Positions 1 to 6,289 of a stretch of 19,195 nt of DNA are shown piece by piece (the stretch's first letter is position 1; every line of letters starts with the position of its first letter). Source of the stretch: JAWXCH01 sp034440595 (GTDB lineage Bacteria; Planctomycetota; Planctomycetia; Pirellulales; JALHPA01); the NCBI GenBank assembly GCA_034440595.1, contig JAWXCH010000535.1, forward strand, positions 1-19,195, given 5' to 3'. The position numbers were made by a program, and so were the translations under genes. The notes beneath the pieces are model-generated. The model was not told the origin of the DNA. It saw nothing but the letters and a program-made list of their open reading frames with translations, and ran no database searches.

Positions 1-20
1 AAGGTAACTCAACTACTGGA

Positions 21-53
21 AAGCCGGATGCGGGAGATCCGCCCGTCCGGTTT
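21..53 (+). ncRNA. Group II intron domain V
   Basis: This is a 33-nt hairpin with the layout of domain V. AAGCCGGAT (21-29) pairs over 9 bp with GTCCGGTTT (45-53), including two G.U pairs. A two-base bulge (CC, 43-44) follows, then GCGG (30-33) pairs with CCGC (39-42), capped by a GAGA-type loop. The catalytic triad AGC sits at 22-24, the second to fourth positions, as in the family. The usual outer G-C pair is replaced by A-U, which keeps the pairing. Confidence 0.85.
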
Positions 54-56
54 GGC

Positions 57-93
57 GGGAGGGGGACCGCAACCCAATGCGGTCTTCCTACCC
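57..93 (+). ncRNA. Group II intron domain VI with branch-point A
   Basis: GACCGCA (65-71) pairs with TGCGGTC (78-84) around the loop ACCCAA. Two G.U pairs (63-64 with 85-86) and GG/CC (61-62 with 87-88) follow, then A60-T89. A90 is left unpaired before the basal GGG/CCC (57-59 with 91-93). A bulged A seven nucleotides from the intron end is where the lariat branch point lies in this family. Confidence 0.8.
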
Positions 94-104
94 GATCGTC
101 AGGC

Positions 105-899
105 CTACTGCCGTGACAGGCCAACCGAATTGGAATGGCAGATCGTGCAACTGCTGATCACCAGTTCGCGGGCATGTTCATTGAGCTTTGTTTTGCTCCC
201 TGACGCTGCGTGGCACTGAGTGCAACACTGGCCAATCATGTCGGTTGGACTCGCTCCACCAACATTGGAGATGCGTTGCACATCATCCGCTGGTGGTACA
301 AACGAACGTAATTCGATTGTGCGACAGGCGGCTGGTAGCATCAATCCACTGATTAGATTATCGTGCAGTCGCGGCTGGTTATCCCAGAATTTAAACCCGG
401 CTACTGAAGCAATAGATGCCGTCGACACAGGGCTGGTAGTTGCCACTAGCGAACCGCCAGGCGCGGTTGATCGCGGTATCATGATCGTACACCAGACGGT
501 GCCAATCACGATTCCTAAGATCATTGCGGCGGCAAACCGACCTGATCCTAACGCCGGCGGAACGGCAGCACCATGTCCGGTCGGTAAGTACAGTCCCTGC
601 GGGCCATACGGAGAGGGTCGCCGTGCATTGCGCGAGTTCGATAGCGAGTTGGGTCCGTCTTCAACCTCGTAGCTCCACTCGCGATGATCACCGCGATAGC
701 CGGGCAGCTTGAGCGTTTCAGGTATATCGACCGACTCGATTCCACTGAGTGGCTCGATTGGACGCAGCGCTTCTGCGATGCGGCGGCACTCGCTGCAATG
801 GGCCAGATGCAACTCAACGGCAATGTCCGTAGCCTGGCCCGAGGGAAATGGTCCCTGAGTCAAAATAGCGAACACGCGATCACAGTGCATTTTGCCCAT
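105..899 (-). CDS. Membrane anti-sigma-like protein with two CxxCH motifs
   Basis: The product is 264 residues. The N-terminus shows the anti-sigma zinc-finger pattern: Cys6, then His31-x3-Cys35-x2-Cys38. In this family that motif binds zinc and holds an ECF sigma factor in the cytoplasm. A polar, proline-containing linker leads to one membrane segment (about 121-143), so residues 144-264 should lie across the membrane. That part ends with CTQCH (226-230) and CTICH (251-255), the signature for covalent c-type heme. I infer a redox- or heme-responsive anti-sigma factor. The motifs could instead bind metal, and no distal heme ligand can be assigned. No sigma gene is adjacent. ATG at 899 is used; a second ATG lies at 890. 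The stop is 8 bp from the end of the group II intron, which leaves the reading frame whole. Confidence 0.7.
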   Translation of the reverse strand: MGKMHCDRVFAILTQGPFPSGQATDIAVELHLAHCSECRRIAEALRPIEPLSGIESVDIPETLKLPGYRGDHREWSYEVEDGPNSLSNSRNARRPSPYGPQGLYLPTGHGAAVPPALGSGRFAAAMILGIVIGTVWCTIMIPRSTAPGGSLVATTSPVSTASIASVAGFKFWDNQPRLHDNLISGLMLPAACRTIELRSFVPPADDVQRISNVGGASPTDMIGQCCTQCHAASGSKTKLNEHARELVISSCTICHSNSVGLSRQ

Positions 900-1160
900 T
901 GGCTTTTTTTGTCCTGGAATTTAGATCCAGCGAGACAACGTGCCGATTGCCAGTGTTTTTGCCGCAGACCAGATTATAGCAGCATTCGATTCAGATGCGA
1001 AATTTATTTGCAGCCGGTTCGCATTGTATACAGGCCAATGACGGGCTGCTTTCTGGCGAAAGTCTGTAAAACGTCCTGCCGTGAGAACTTTTGCCGCGTG
1101 CCGCATAGCTATTTATCGAAACTATTTGTCGACAAACGCGTTACTGCGTTGGACAGGTAA
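900..1160. other. Gene-free spacer upstream of the anti-sigma-like gene
   Basis: I find no convincing coding sequence here. Short open frames on either strand lack recognisable motifs and good ribosome sites. An A-run on the minus strand (opposite the T-run at 904-911) precedes the ATG at 899. Any promoter of that gene should lie here, but I cannot pick one with confidence. Confidence 0.5.
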
Positions 1161-1180
1161 GGCCCGCGAGAGTGCGGGCC
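1161..1180 (-). terminator. GC-rich hairpin, possible end of the small RNA
   Basis: GGCCCGC and GCGGGCC form a perfect 7-bp stem around a 6-nt loop. On the minus strand it lies after the structured RNA but is followed only by TTACCTG, so the U-tract is poor. It could instead be the last domain of the RNA. The run CCCCTTTTCTTTCC lies just before it. Confidence 0.3.
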
Positions 1181-1320
1181 GGAAAGAAAAGGGGAGGGAA
1201 CAGGACAGCTCGGCTACGCACGCATTGGCCAATAAGCTGACACCCAAGAATCACGGGGGAAGCACGCCCCGCTGCTTGCAGGCCTCGTACTCGAGCCGCC
1301 CTGTTCCTCACCCACCATGC
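1161..1320 (-). ncRNA. Candidate structured small RNA, family unknown
   Basis: On the minus strand, bases 1307-1292 pair with 1212-1197 in 16 consecutive pairs, two of them G.U. Two more pairs follow across one bulged C (1309-1308 with 1195-1194). Read on the plus strand, the two G.U pairs become A.C mismatches, which favours a minus-strand RNA. Inside, UACG/CGUA (1289-1286 with 1218-1215) and GGCC/GGCC (1284-1281 with 1230-1227) continue a rod, and an apical hairpin is possible (AAGCA/UGCUU or GCGGGG/CCCCGU). A promoter-like pair lies just upstream and a GC hairpin lies at the downstream end, giving about 160 nt. The size and rod shape recall 6S RNA. I see no conserved 6S, SRP, RNase P or tmRNA sequence, so no family is claimed. 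Confidence 0.4.
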
Positions 1321-1326
1321 TTGACG

Positions 1327-1356
1327 ATTGAATCCCCAAAGGGGGAAGAAGGTCAA
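1327..1356 (-). promoter_or_regulatory. Possible sigma-70-type promoter of the small RNA
   Basis: On the minus strand, TTGACC (1356-1351, five of six matches to TTGACA) is separated by 18 nt from TTCAAT (1332-1327, four of six matches to TATAAT). This would start a transcript near 1320, just before the long stem. No open frame follows, so it fits an RNA gene better than a protein gene. Confidence 0.35.
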
Positions 1357-1364
1357 TGAAGTGC

Positions 1365-1430
1365 ATGGTCCGTTCAAGACTTCCTGTCTTTCCCGGACAG
1401 TTCATTCATCGTAATCCGAATGGTCCGTTC
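1365..1430. repeat. Pair of 11-bp direct repeats, possible regulator sites
   Basis: ATGGTCCGTTC occurs exactly at 1365-1375 and at 1420-1430, 55 bp apart, close to five helical turns. The nearer copy lies 8 bp upstream of the TTGACC element on the minus strand. That placement would suit activator binding, which is inference. Confidence 0.45.
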
Positions 1431-1570
1431 TGAGCGCGAAACCCGATTGGACCGAAAAATCTTGCTAGCTTCCGCGAGAGAATGAAGATGGTAACGAATA
1501 TGCCGATTGTGATAGCCGCGGCTGTGGAAGATACCACCAGCGGTTGATTAACCCGGCGAGCGGCGACGGT

Positions 1571-2305
1571 TTATTCTTCATCGACGCCAACTGCCACAAA
1601 CCGGTACCCGCTGCCGCGCACGCTGACAAAATGCCGCGGGTGCGAAGGATCCTTTTCAAAGTACTTTCGCAAGTTAACAATAAAGTTATCCACCGTACGC
1701 GTGGTAATGGTGTGTGGCATTCCCCAGACCTCTTCGAGCAATTCAGCCCGTGTAACAACAGACCCTTCGTGCTCGACGAAATAGCGAAGCAGTTTCATTT
1801 CCAACGTAGTCAGCCGCATGCGATTTCCCGCGACCGAGACTTCGAAGGTGTCGAAGTTGACCACCGCTTCACCAAATCGGTACTCGTCCCCAATCGCGGC
1901 ACGTTTTGGAACAATGCTCTCGTCTCCTCGCGACTGGGTGCGGCGAGCCACCAAATTGCGGACGATACTCAGCAGTTCTTCCAGATCAAACGGTTTTTGC
2001 AGGTAGACATCGGCTCCGACGTTGAACCCGCGGACGCGGTCTTCGGTCAGGGTTCGTGCGCTCAGCATCAGGATCGGAACGTGGCTGTCCGATTGGCGAA
2101 TGGATTCGCAGACAGCGTAGCCGCTCATGCCGGGCAGCATCAGATCCAAGACGATTAGGGAGATCTGGCCAGGTTGAGCGTTAAAGACTTCAAGTGCCGC
2201 TGGCCCGTCCTGTACGGTGGTGACGTAGAAACCTTCCACTTCAAGGTTGAAGCGAATTCCGTCCGCTATGTGCGGGTCATCCTCGACGATCAAAATGTGA
2301 TGCAT
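1571..2305 (-). CDS. OmpR/PhoB-family response regulator
   Basis: This 244-residue protein is a two-domain transcription regulator. The receiver domain covers about 1-120 with the acidic pair at 9-10 (VEDD), the phosphate-accepting Asp54 in VLDLMLPG, Ser82 in LMLSA and Lys104 in YLQKPF. The winged-helix DNA-binding domain covers about 140-240, with the recognition-helix region ITTRTVDNFIVNLRKYFE and the end pattern VRGSGYRF. It is the output partner of the kinase encoded directly upstream, whose stop codon lies 11 bp before this ATG. I chose ATG at 2305 because it follows GAGGG and starts MHHILIVEDD. A TTG at 2320, overlapping the kinase stop, would add five residues. The target genes cannot be read from the sequence. 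Confidence 0.93.
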   Translation of the reverse strand: MHHILIVEDDPHIADGIRFNLEVEGFYVTTVQDGPAALEVFNAQPGQISLIVLDLMLPGMSGYAVCESIRQSDSHVPILMLSARTLTEDRVRGFNVGADVYLQKPFDLEELLSIVRNLVARRTQSRGDESIVPKRAAIGDEYRFGEAVVNFDTFEVSVAGNRMRLTTLEMKLLRYFVEHEGSVVTRAELLEEVWGMPHTITTRTVDNFIVNLRKYFEKDPSHPRHFVSVRGSGYRFVAVGVDEE

Positions 2306-2316
2306 GTTGCCCTCAT

Positions 2317-3225
2317 TCAATTCCCTGGCAGCTCGACTTCGAACACGGTCCCTGGACCGTCCGTACGCTCGCGAACACTCACCTTGCCGCGCAGTTGACG
2401 CACTAATTGTCGGACGATAAACAGACCCAGTCCAGTACCGGCTTTTTTACGCTCCAACTCGCTACCCAGTCGGACAAATCGTCCGAAGATCTTACGCCGG
2501 AGTTTTGCGGGAATTCCCGGCCCGTTGTCGCTAATACGCAACGTGACCAGCCTGTGTTCGTCAGACGTCAGTTCCACCTCAACCTGCGGAATATCTCCGC
2601 CATACTTAATGGCGTTGTCCACCAGGTTTCGGACAATCATTTCCAGGTCACTGGACCGACCGCGTACCAAGGCCGGTTGCAAGTTGAGTTGTATCGCGTC
2701 GTCCGGCAGGCGATACAGTTGTGATAAAGAACCAACCACTTGCCGCGTTAGTGCCTGGAGATCGATATCTTCCAATGGAACCTGCACCGGTTCACGATCA
2801 ACACGCGCGGCATCCAGCAAATGATTGATCAGTGAGTCCAGCCGCTCGATGTCTTCGAGCATCGAATGATGGAATTCGTCGGTTTGTTGCGTGGTCAATT
2901 GACGCCGTGTCATGGTTTGCAAGTACAACTTCAGCGACGCAATTGGGCTTTTTAGTTCGTGCGTCACGCTGTCGATAAAGTTGGATTGTCGCTGGCTAAG
3001 CTGAACCGCTTTGATGGACAGAAACAAGTACAAGACCACGCCGACCAGGAGCAGGACCAGAAAGACGGTCCCGATAGCCAGCATGGTCCAGTACAGGGTC
3101 GGGTCCGGCCCTTCGACCGCGGCCATGGCTGTCACCAGGATCCAGCTGATTAGCAGGACCACCAAGAGCACGATCATGATCACGCCAAGCGTGATCGGCC
3201 AGGATGCAGAACGGCGAAAAATCAT
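2317..3225 (-). CDS. Two-component sensor histidine kinase
   Basis: A 302-residue inner-membrane kinase. Two membrane segments (about 11-33 and 44-70) are joined by a loop of only ~10 residues, so there is almost no periplasmic sensor. The second segment runs straight into the dimerization/phosphoacceptor domain without a clear HAMP domain. His89 lies in the H-box DSVTHELKSPIASL. The ATP-binding domain shows the N-box (NLVDNAIKYGG, Asn204), G1 (DNGPGIP, 233-239) and G2 (GTGLGLFIV, 263-271). It should phosphorylate the regulator encoded just downstream. The layout resembles intramembrane-sensing kinases, which often detect membrane stress or a partner protein. ATG at 3225 is preferred, giving a basic N-terminus before the first membrane segment. 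A TTG at 3285 in the same frame would add 20 residues. Confidence 0.92.
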   Translation of the reverse strand: MIFRRSASWPITLGVIMIVLLVVLLISWILVTAMAAVEGPDPTLYWTMLAIGTVFLVLLLVGVVLYLFLSIKAVQLSQRQSNFIDSVTHELKSPIASLKLYLQTMTRRQLTTQQTDEFHHSMLEDIERLDSLINHLLDAARVDREPVQVPLEDIDLQALTRQVVGSLSQLYRLPDDAIQLNLQPALVRGRSSDLEMIVRNLVDNAIKYGGDIPQVEVELTSDEHRLVTLRISDNGPGIPAKLRRKIFGRFVRLGSELERKKAGTGLGLFIVRQLVRQLRGKVSVRERTDGPGTVFEVELPGN

Positions 3226-3422
3226 GCGTGATGGCTCGGAGAATGAATAGAACGATTCTCCGCTAATCGTACTTGCCTGGCGCAAGATCCGCTACAGCCA
3301 GTGCTTTGACCGGCCGCATCATCCATTTGCCCAATCGCGTCGGAGATTTGCCAGCCAGCCACAGGGGGAAACCGCAGTTTCGCCCTCGGCGGGCTAGCAA
3401 TTGATTTGCATAACAGCCTGAA

Positions 3423-4472
3423 TTATTTCTTTTCAACAACCCAGATATTGCGGAAACGGACTGGATTGCCGTGATCTTGCAGGGCAAATGGACCTTGGCC
3501 AGGAGCCTCGGTCGAGGCACCGCCCGGGGTAATATTCGGCAGTTCGATGTCATGAATCACGACCCCGTTATGCTTGATCTTGGCCTTGGCTTTGGCGGTT
3601 TTGTTTCCCTTGTCGTCAAACCGAGCACCAGTAAAGTCGATATCGTAAGTCTGCCAGGCGAGTGGCGGGAAGCACATATTCACGTCTGGCTTGGCAATTT
3701 GATAGAAACCGCCGCACTCGTTGTTCTCGCCGTTTAGGCCGAACGAATCGAGGATCTGCAATTCATAGCGGTTCTGTAGATACAGGCCACTATTGCCGCG
3801 ACCTTGGCCGCTCGCTGCTGGCATGTACGGTGTCTTGAATTCCATGTGCAGCGTAAAGTCTTTGAAATCCTGCTTGCTCATCACACCGATATTGAGCAGG
3901 TCTTCGTCAACGACTTTGCCCTTGTTCCAGGCATCTGCGTTGGTGCCGTCAAACAAGATGACCGCGCCCTCTGGGGCCTTGGCACCGAGAGTCGGGCTTT
4001 TGCGTTCGACTTTCTTCACGCGGCCGATTCGATCAGCGACTGGGCCTTTGAATGCAAAGTCACCTTTTTTCAACGTCGCTGTGTAGTTGCCTGCCGGAAT
4101 CTTCTTTTCCGGTTCTACTGTTCCGGTCAGCGTGGTTGCGCCATCTTCGGTCTTCCCGGTCATTTTGATCACCTCGTCACCACGCTTGGCGCCATCTCCA
4201 GGCAGGCCTCCTTTGTAAAGCACAGCCTCAAACTTGCCCTCGCCCTTGGCAATCACTTGCAGGCCAAACTTTCCGCCACTTCCTTCGCCAGTACGAAGTT
4301 GTCCAGCGTACTCGCCTTGAATAGCGAAATCGGCATCAGCCTTGGCAGGATCGGTGACGGCAGGACCCTCAGCGGCGTGTGCCATTTTGAATGCTCCACA
4401 GAGCGCCATGACGGACAAACATAGGAAGGTCAAATAACTACGAACGGCGATACAATTGATCAAGCGGATCAT
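3423..4472 (-). CDS. Secreted DUF1080 (3-keto-disaccharide hydrolase-like) protein
   Basis: This 349-residue protein has a signal peptide (about 1-33, cleavage after AHA). The C-terminal part (about 170-349) is a DUF1080 domain, a concanavalin-like fold annotated as 3-keto-disaccharide hydrolase and very abundant in planctomycetes. Family marks are VILFDGTNADAW near its start, GNSGLYLQNRYELQILDSFG in the middle and FRNIWVVEKK at the end. Residues ~45-150 form an extra beta-rich region with a GEYAG opening that I do not recognise by name. ATG at 4472 is chosen because GAGGAG stands 4 bases before it and the signal peptide starts there; the frame is open further upstream but without such a site. 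The true substrate cannot be told from the sequence. It may be co-directional with lpxA only by chance. Confidence 0.88.
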   Translation of the reverse strand: MIRLINCIAVRSYLTFLCLSVMALCGAFKMAHAAEGPAVTDPAKADADFAIQGEYAGQLRTGEGSGGKFGLQVIAKGEGKFEAVLYKGGLPGDGAKRGDEVIKMTGKTEDGATTLTGTVEPEKKIPAGNYTATLKKGDFAFKGPVADRIGRVKKVERKSPTLGAKAPEGAVILFDGTNADAWNKGKVVDEDLLNIGVMSKQDFKDFTLHMEFKTPYMPAASGQGRGNSGLYLQNRYELQILDSFGLNGENNECGGFYQIAKPDVNMCFPPLAWQTYDIDFTGARFDDKGNKTAKAKAKIKHNGVVIHDIELPNITPGGASTEAPGQGPFALQDHGNPVRFRNIWVVEKK

Positions 4473-4578
4473 GATGCTCCTCAGCAGCGAGAAAGAGGCA
4501 GGATAGAAACTGGCAGGCAAGTTCCCCGCCAGTATTCTCATCCAACATCAGGCGCGATGCAAGTGATTGGTCCAGAAA

Positions 4579-4596
4579 TCCGGCAGCCCTGCCGGA
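4579..4596 (-). terminator. Possible terminator downstream of lpxA
   Basis: TCCGGCA and TGCCGGA form a 7-bp stem with a GGGC loop on the minus strand, followed by TTTCT. It lies about 80 nt after the lpxA stop codon and before the DUF1080 start. A second hairpin (4657-4672, CTGGCA/TGCCAG) lies directly after the lpxA stop but has little U-tract. Confidence 0.35.
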
Positions 4597-4673
4597 ATGG
4601 ACGAAGAAATCACCAGGAAACAGCGGAAAAGCTGCGATAGCCGAGCAGCGGCAAAGCTGGCAGCGTTGCCAGA

Positions 4674-5558
4674 CTAGCCCGCTTTGCTCTTGTACTCGGG
4701 CATGGACGCCGCCGGTGCGGCTGGCATCGAAGTGTCGGCGTCGTCGGCAGTTGGGCGCAGCTTGATGGTCGCCCCTGGAGGAACGCGCCGTTCCTGAACA
4801 AACCCACGCTTGCCAGTTTGAAAGAACTCGTAGAATGCCACAGCGGTCCCTTGCGTGAACTCGCTTTGCAAAGTTTCCAGAATTTCGTTCCACTTCAGGC
4901 TGCTGCGATAGATGACGCGGTAGGCGCGTTTCAACTCGGCAACTTCGTCGGCTGAGAATCCGTTGCGCCGCAGGCCGACCAGGTTCAAGCCAACCACGCA
5001 GTTGCTGTTGCCGTCAATCATGACAAAAGGAGGAACATCCTGCACGATGCGTGCCATGCCACCGACCATCGCCAGTCGACCGACGCGACAGAATTGGTGA
5101 ATACCCACGCCACCTGAAATAAACGCTCGATCTTCGACCGACACATGCCCAGCCAGCATGACGTTATTCGCCAACACCACATTGTTGCCAATCGTGCAGT
5201 CGTGCGCGACATGCGCGCCGGCCATCATCAGGTTTTCGTCACCTAAGTAGGTGACCCCCTCTGGCTTCATCGCACGGTGAATCGTCGTGTGCTCGCGGAT
5301 AGTGTTGCCGGCACCGATCTCCAACCGGCCAAGCTGCTGCGGTCGCTTGAGATGCTGTGGAAAACCGCCAATGACGGCCGACTCGTGGACTTCGTTATTG
5401 GGTCCAAGTGTCGTTCCATTCTTAATGACACAGTGCGCCGCAATCGTACAGCCATCACCAATCACCACGTCCGCCTCGATCACCGCAAAGGGACCGATTG
5501 TGACATGTTCGCCGATATGAGCCTGAGGACTGACAATGGCGAGCGGATGGATGTTCAC
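4674..5558 (-). CDS. lpxA: Acyl-[ACP]-UDP-N-acetylglucosamine O-acyltransferase LpxA
   Basis: LpxA performs the first step of lipid A synthesis, moving a 3-hydroxyacyl chain from ACP to the 3-OH of UDP-GlcNAc in the cytoplasm. The 294-residue product begins NIHPLAIVSP, a typical LpxA opening, and runs through hexapeptide repeats of the left-handed beta-helix. His116 in AHVAHDCTIG is the expected catalytic base, and GGVGIHQFCRVG (around His154) is also conserved in the family. The helical C-terminal region (NGFSADEVAELKRAYR) is present. It is ~30 residues longer than usual because of a Pro/Ala-rich tail. I chose GTG at 5558, preceded by AAGGA; a TTG at 5615 is in frame. The GTG overlaps the stop of a tiny upstream frame (GTGA). 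No other lpx gene is nearby. Confidence 0.95.
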   Translation of the reverse strand: MNIHPLAIVSPQAHIGEHVTIGPFAVIEADVVIGDGCTIAAHCVIKNGTTLGPNNEVHESAVIGGFPQHLKRPQQLGRLEIGAGNTIREHTTIHRAMKPEGVTYLGDENLMMAGAHVAHDCTIGNNVVLANNVMLAGHVSVEDRAFISGGVGIHQFCRVGRLAMVGGMARIVQDVPPFVMIDGNSNCVVGLNLVGLRRNGFSADEVAELKRAYRVIYRSSLKWNEILETLQSEFTQGTAVAFYEFFQTGKRGFVQERRVPPGATIKLRPTADDADTSMPAAPAASMPEYKSKAG

Positions 5559-5971
5559 CGTGCTATTTCCTTGTGGAGGCGATAGATCGTGGCCATGAGG
5601 CGAGCCATCCAGCAACGGGCGTTGCTAATGACCACCTGGGAAGGGAGAATTGCCTTGCCGCAATAGAGTCGGCCCGTCGCGGTTGACCCCTGCGACCGGC
5701 GACAGACTCGACTACTGAATCTATCGGACGCACGGGGGATACAGATTCAAACTGTTGTCCGGCAAGCGACGATTCTGCCGTATTTTCAGCAAGCCGGTAC
5801 GCGCCATCGACCGGGCATGATAAGTTACGGTAAGATTTAGGGTTACGGAGTTGCGGCGACGGCCGTTCAGACTGCCTGATCGTTACAAATTCCGGCCGCC
5901 CGAACGAGTGCTTTCGGCGGTCTTGCTAGCACGCACCAATCTCGCACATTGCCCACGGAGAACGGATCATC
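5559..5971. other. Divergent spacer between lpxA and the small TPR gene
   Basis: This holds the promoters of two divergent genes, though I cannot assign boxes with confidence. A 17-codon frame on the minus strand (5608-5555, ATG start) ends in TGA overlapping the lpxA GTG. A hairpin with 8 pairs and one bulged C (CCG-C-CCGAA at 5896-5904 with TTCGGCGG at 5913-5920) lies ~50 bp before the TPR start. Confidence 0.4.
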
Positions 5972-6289
5972 ATGTCCACCAAAGAGGAAATTTACGACGA
6001 AGCAGACCGCCTGAAAGATGCTGGCCAACTGGACGAGGCCGCGGTCAAGCTAGAAGAGCTGCTAGCCAACGAACCTGGCTATGCTCTGGCGCATGCCGCG
6101 CTGTCGGTGATCTATACCCGTCTGAAGAAGCACGACGAAGCAATCCAGCATGGGCAGGCCGTTTGCCAGTTGGAACCCAATGACGCGTTCAGCTTTACTT
6201 CGATGAGCGTCACTTACCAGCGTGCCGGCAAGATTCTGGAAGCAGAAGATGCGATGGCGCGTGCCAGAATGTTGCAGCAGTCGCGATAA
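5972..6289 (+). CDS. Small tetratricopeptide repeat protein
   Basis: The product is 105 residues and is almost entirely TPR helices. Three helix pairs can be seen: EIYDEADRLKDAGQLDEAAV, then ALAHAALSVIYTRLKKHDEA, then AFSFTSMSVTYQRAGKILEA. TPR units are protein-binding scaffolds, so this is probably a soluble cytoplasmic adaptor; there is no signal peptide or membrane segment. ATG at 5972 follows GGAG at a longish spacing. It is the only plus-strand gene in the left 12 kb. It diverges from lpxA and converges on the DUF3467 gene. The partner protein is unknown. Confidence 0.85.
   Translation: MSTKEEIYDEADRLKDAGQLDEAAVKLEELLANEPGYALAHAALSVIYTRLKKHDEAIQHGQAVCQLEPNDAFSFTSMSVTYQRAGKILEAEDAMARARMLQQSR

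Larger units (their letters stand above)
1..96 (+). mobile_element. Group II intron, 3' end only (domains V and VI)
   Basis: The first ~96 bases carry the 3' catalytic end of a group II self-splicing intron. Domain V (21-53) and domain VI (57-93) follow each other directly, and the element ends CCCGAT at 91-96, matching the AY rule for group II 3' ends. Bases 1-20 would be the tail of domain IV, just after where an intron-encoded reverse transcriptase normally ends; that gene would lie outside the window. The putative 3' exon starts at 97, 8 bp beyond the stop codon of the opposing gene at 105-899. The intron is antisense to that gene, so it cannot splice out of its message. The catalytic parts seen look intact, so I see no sign of decay in this portion. 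The exact junction could be off by one base. Confidence 0.82.

Noticed and set aside
28..219. 63-codon plus-strand frame starting MREIRPSGLAGGG
   Set aside because: It is the translation of group II intron domains V and VI and then the antisense of the anti-sigma-like gene. Such frames are often mis-annotated as small proteins.
220..672. 150-codon plus-strand frame
   Set aside because: Fully antisense to the anti-sigma-like gene, with no recognisable motif.
1292..1309. Resemblance of the minus-strand stem (GAGGAACAGGGCGGCTCG) to the RNase P RNA start
   Set aside because: The other conserved RNase P regions (such as ACAGAA) are absent and the unit is far too short.
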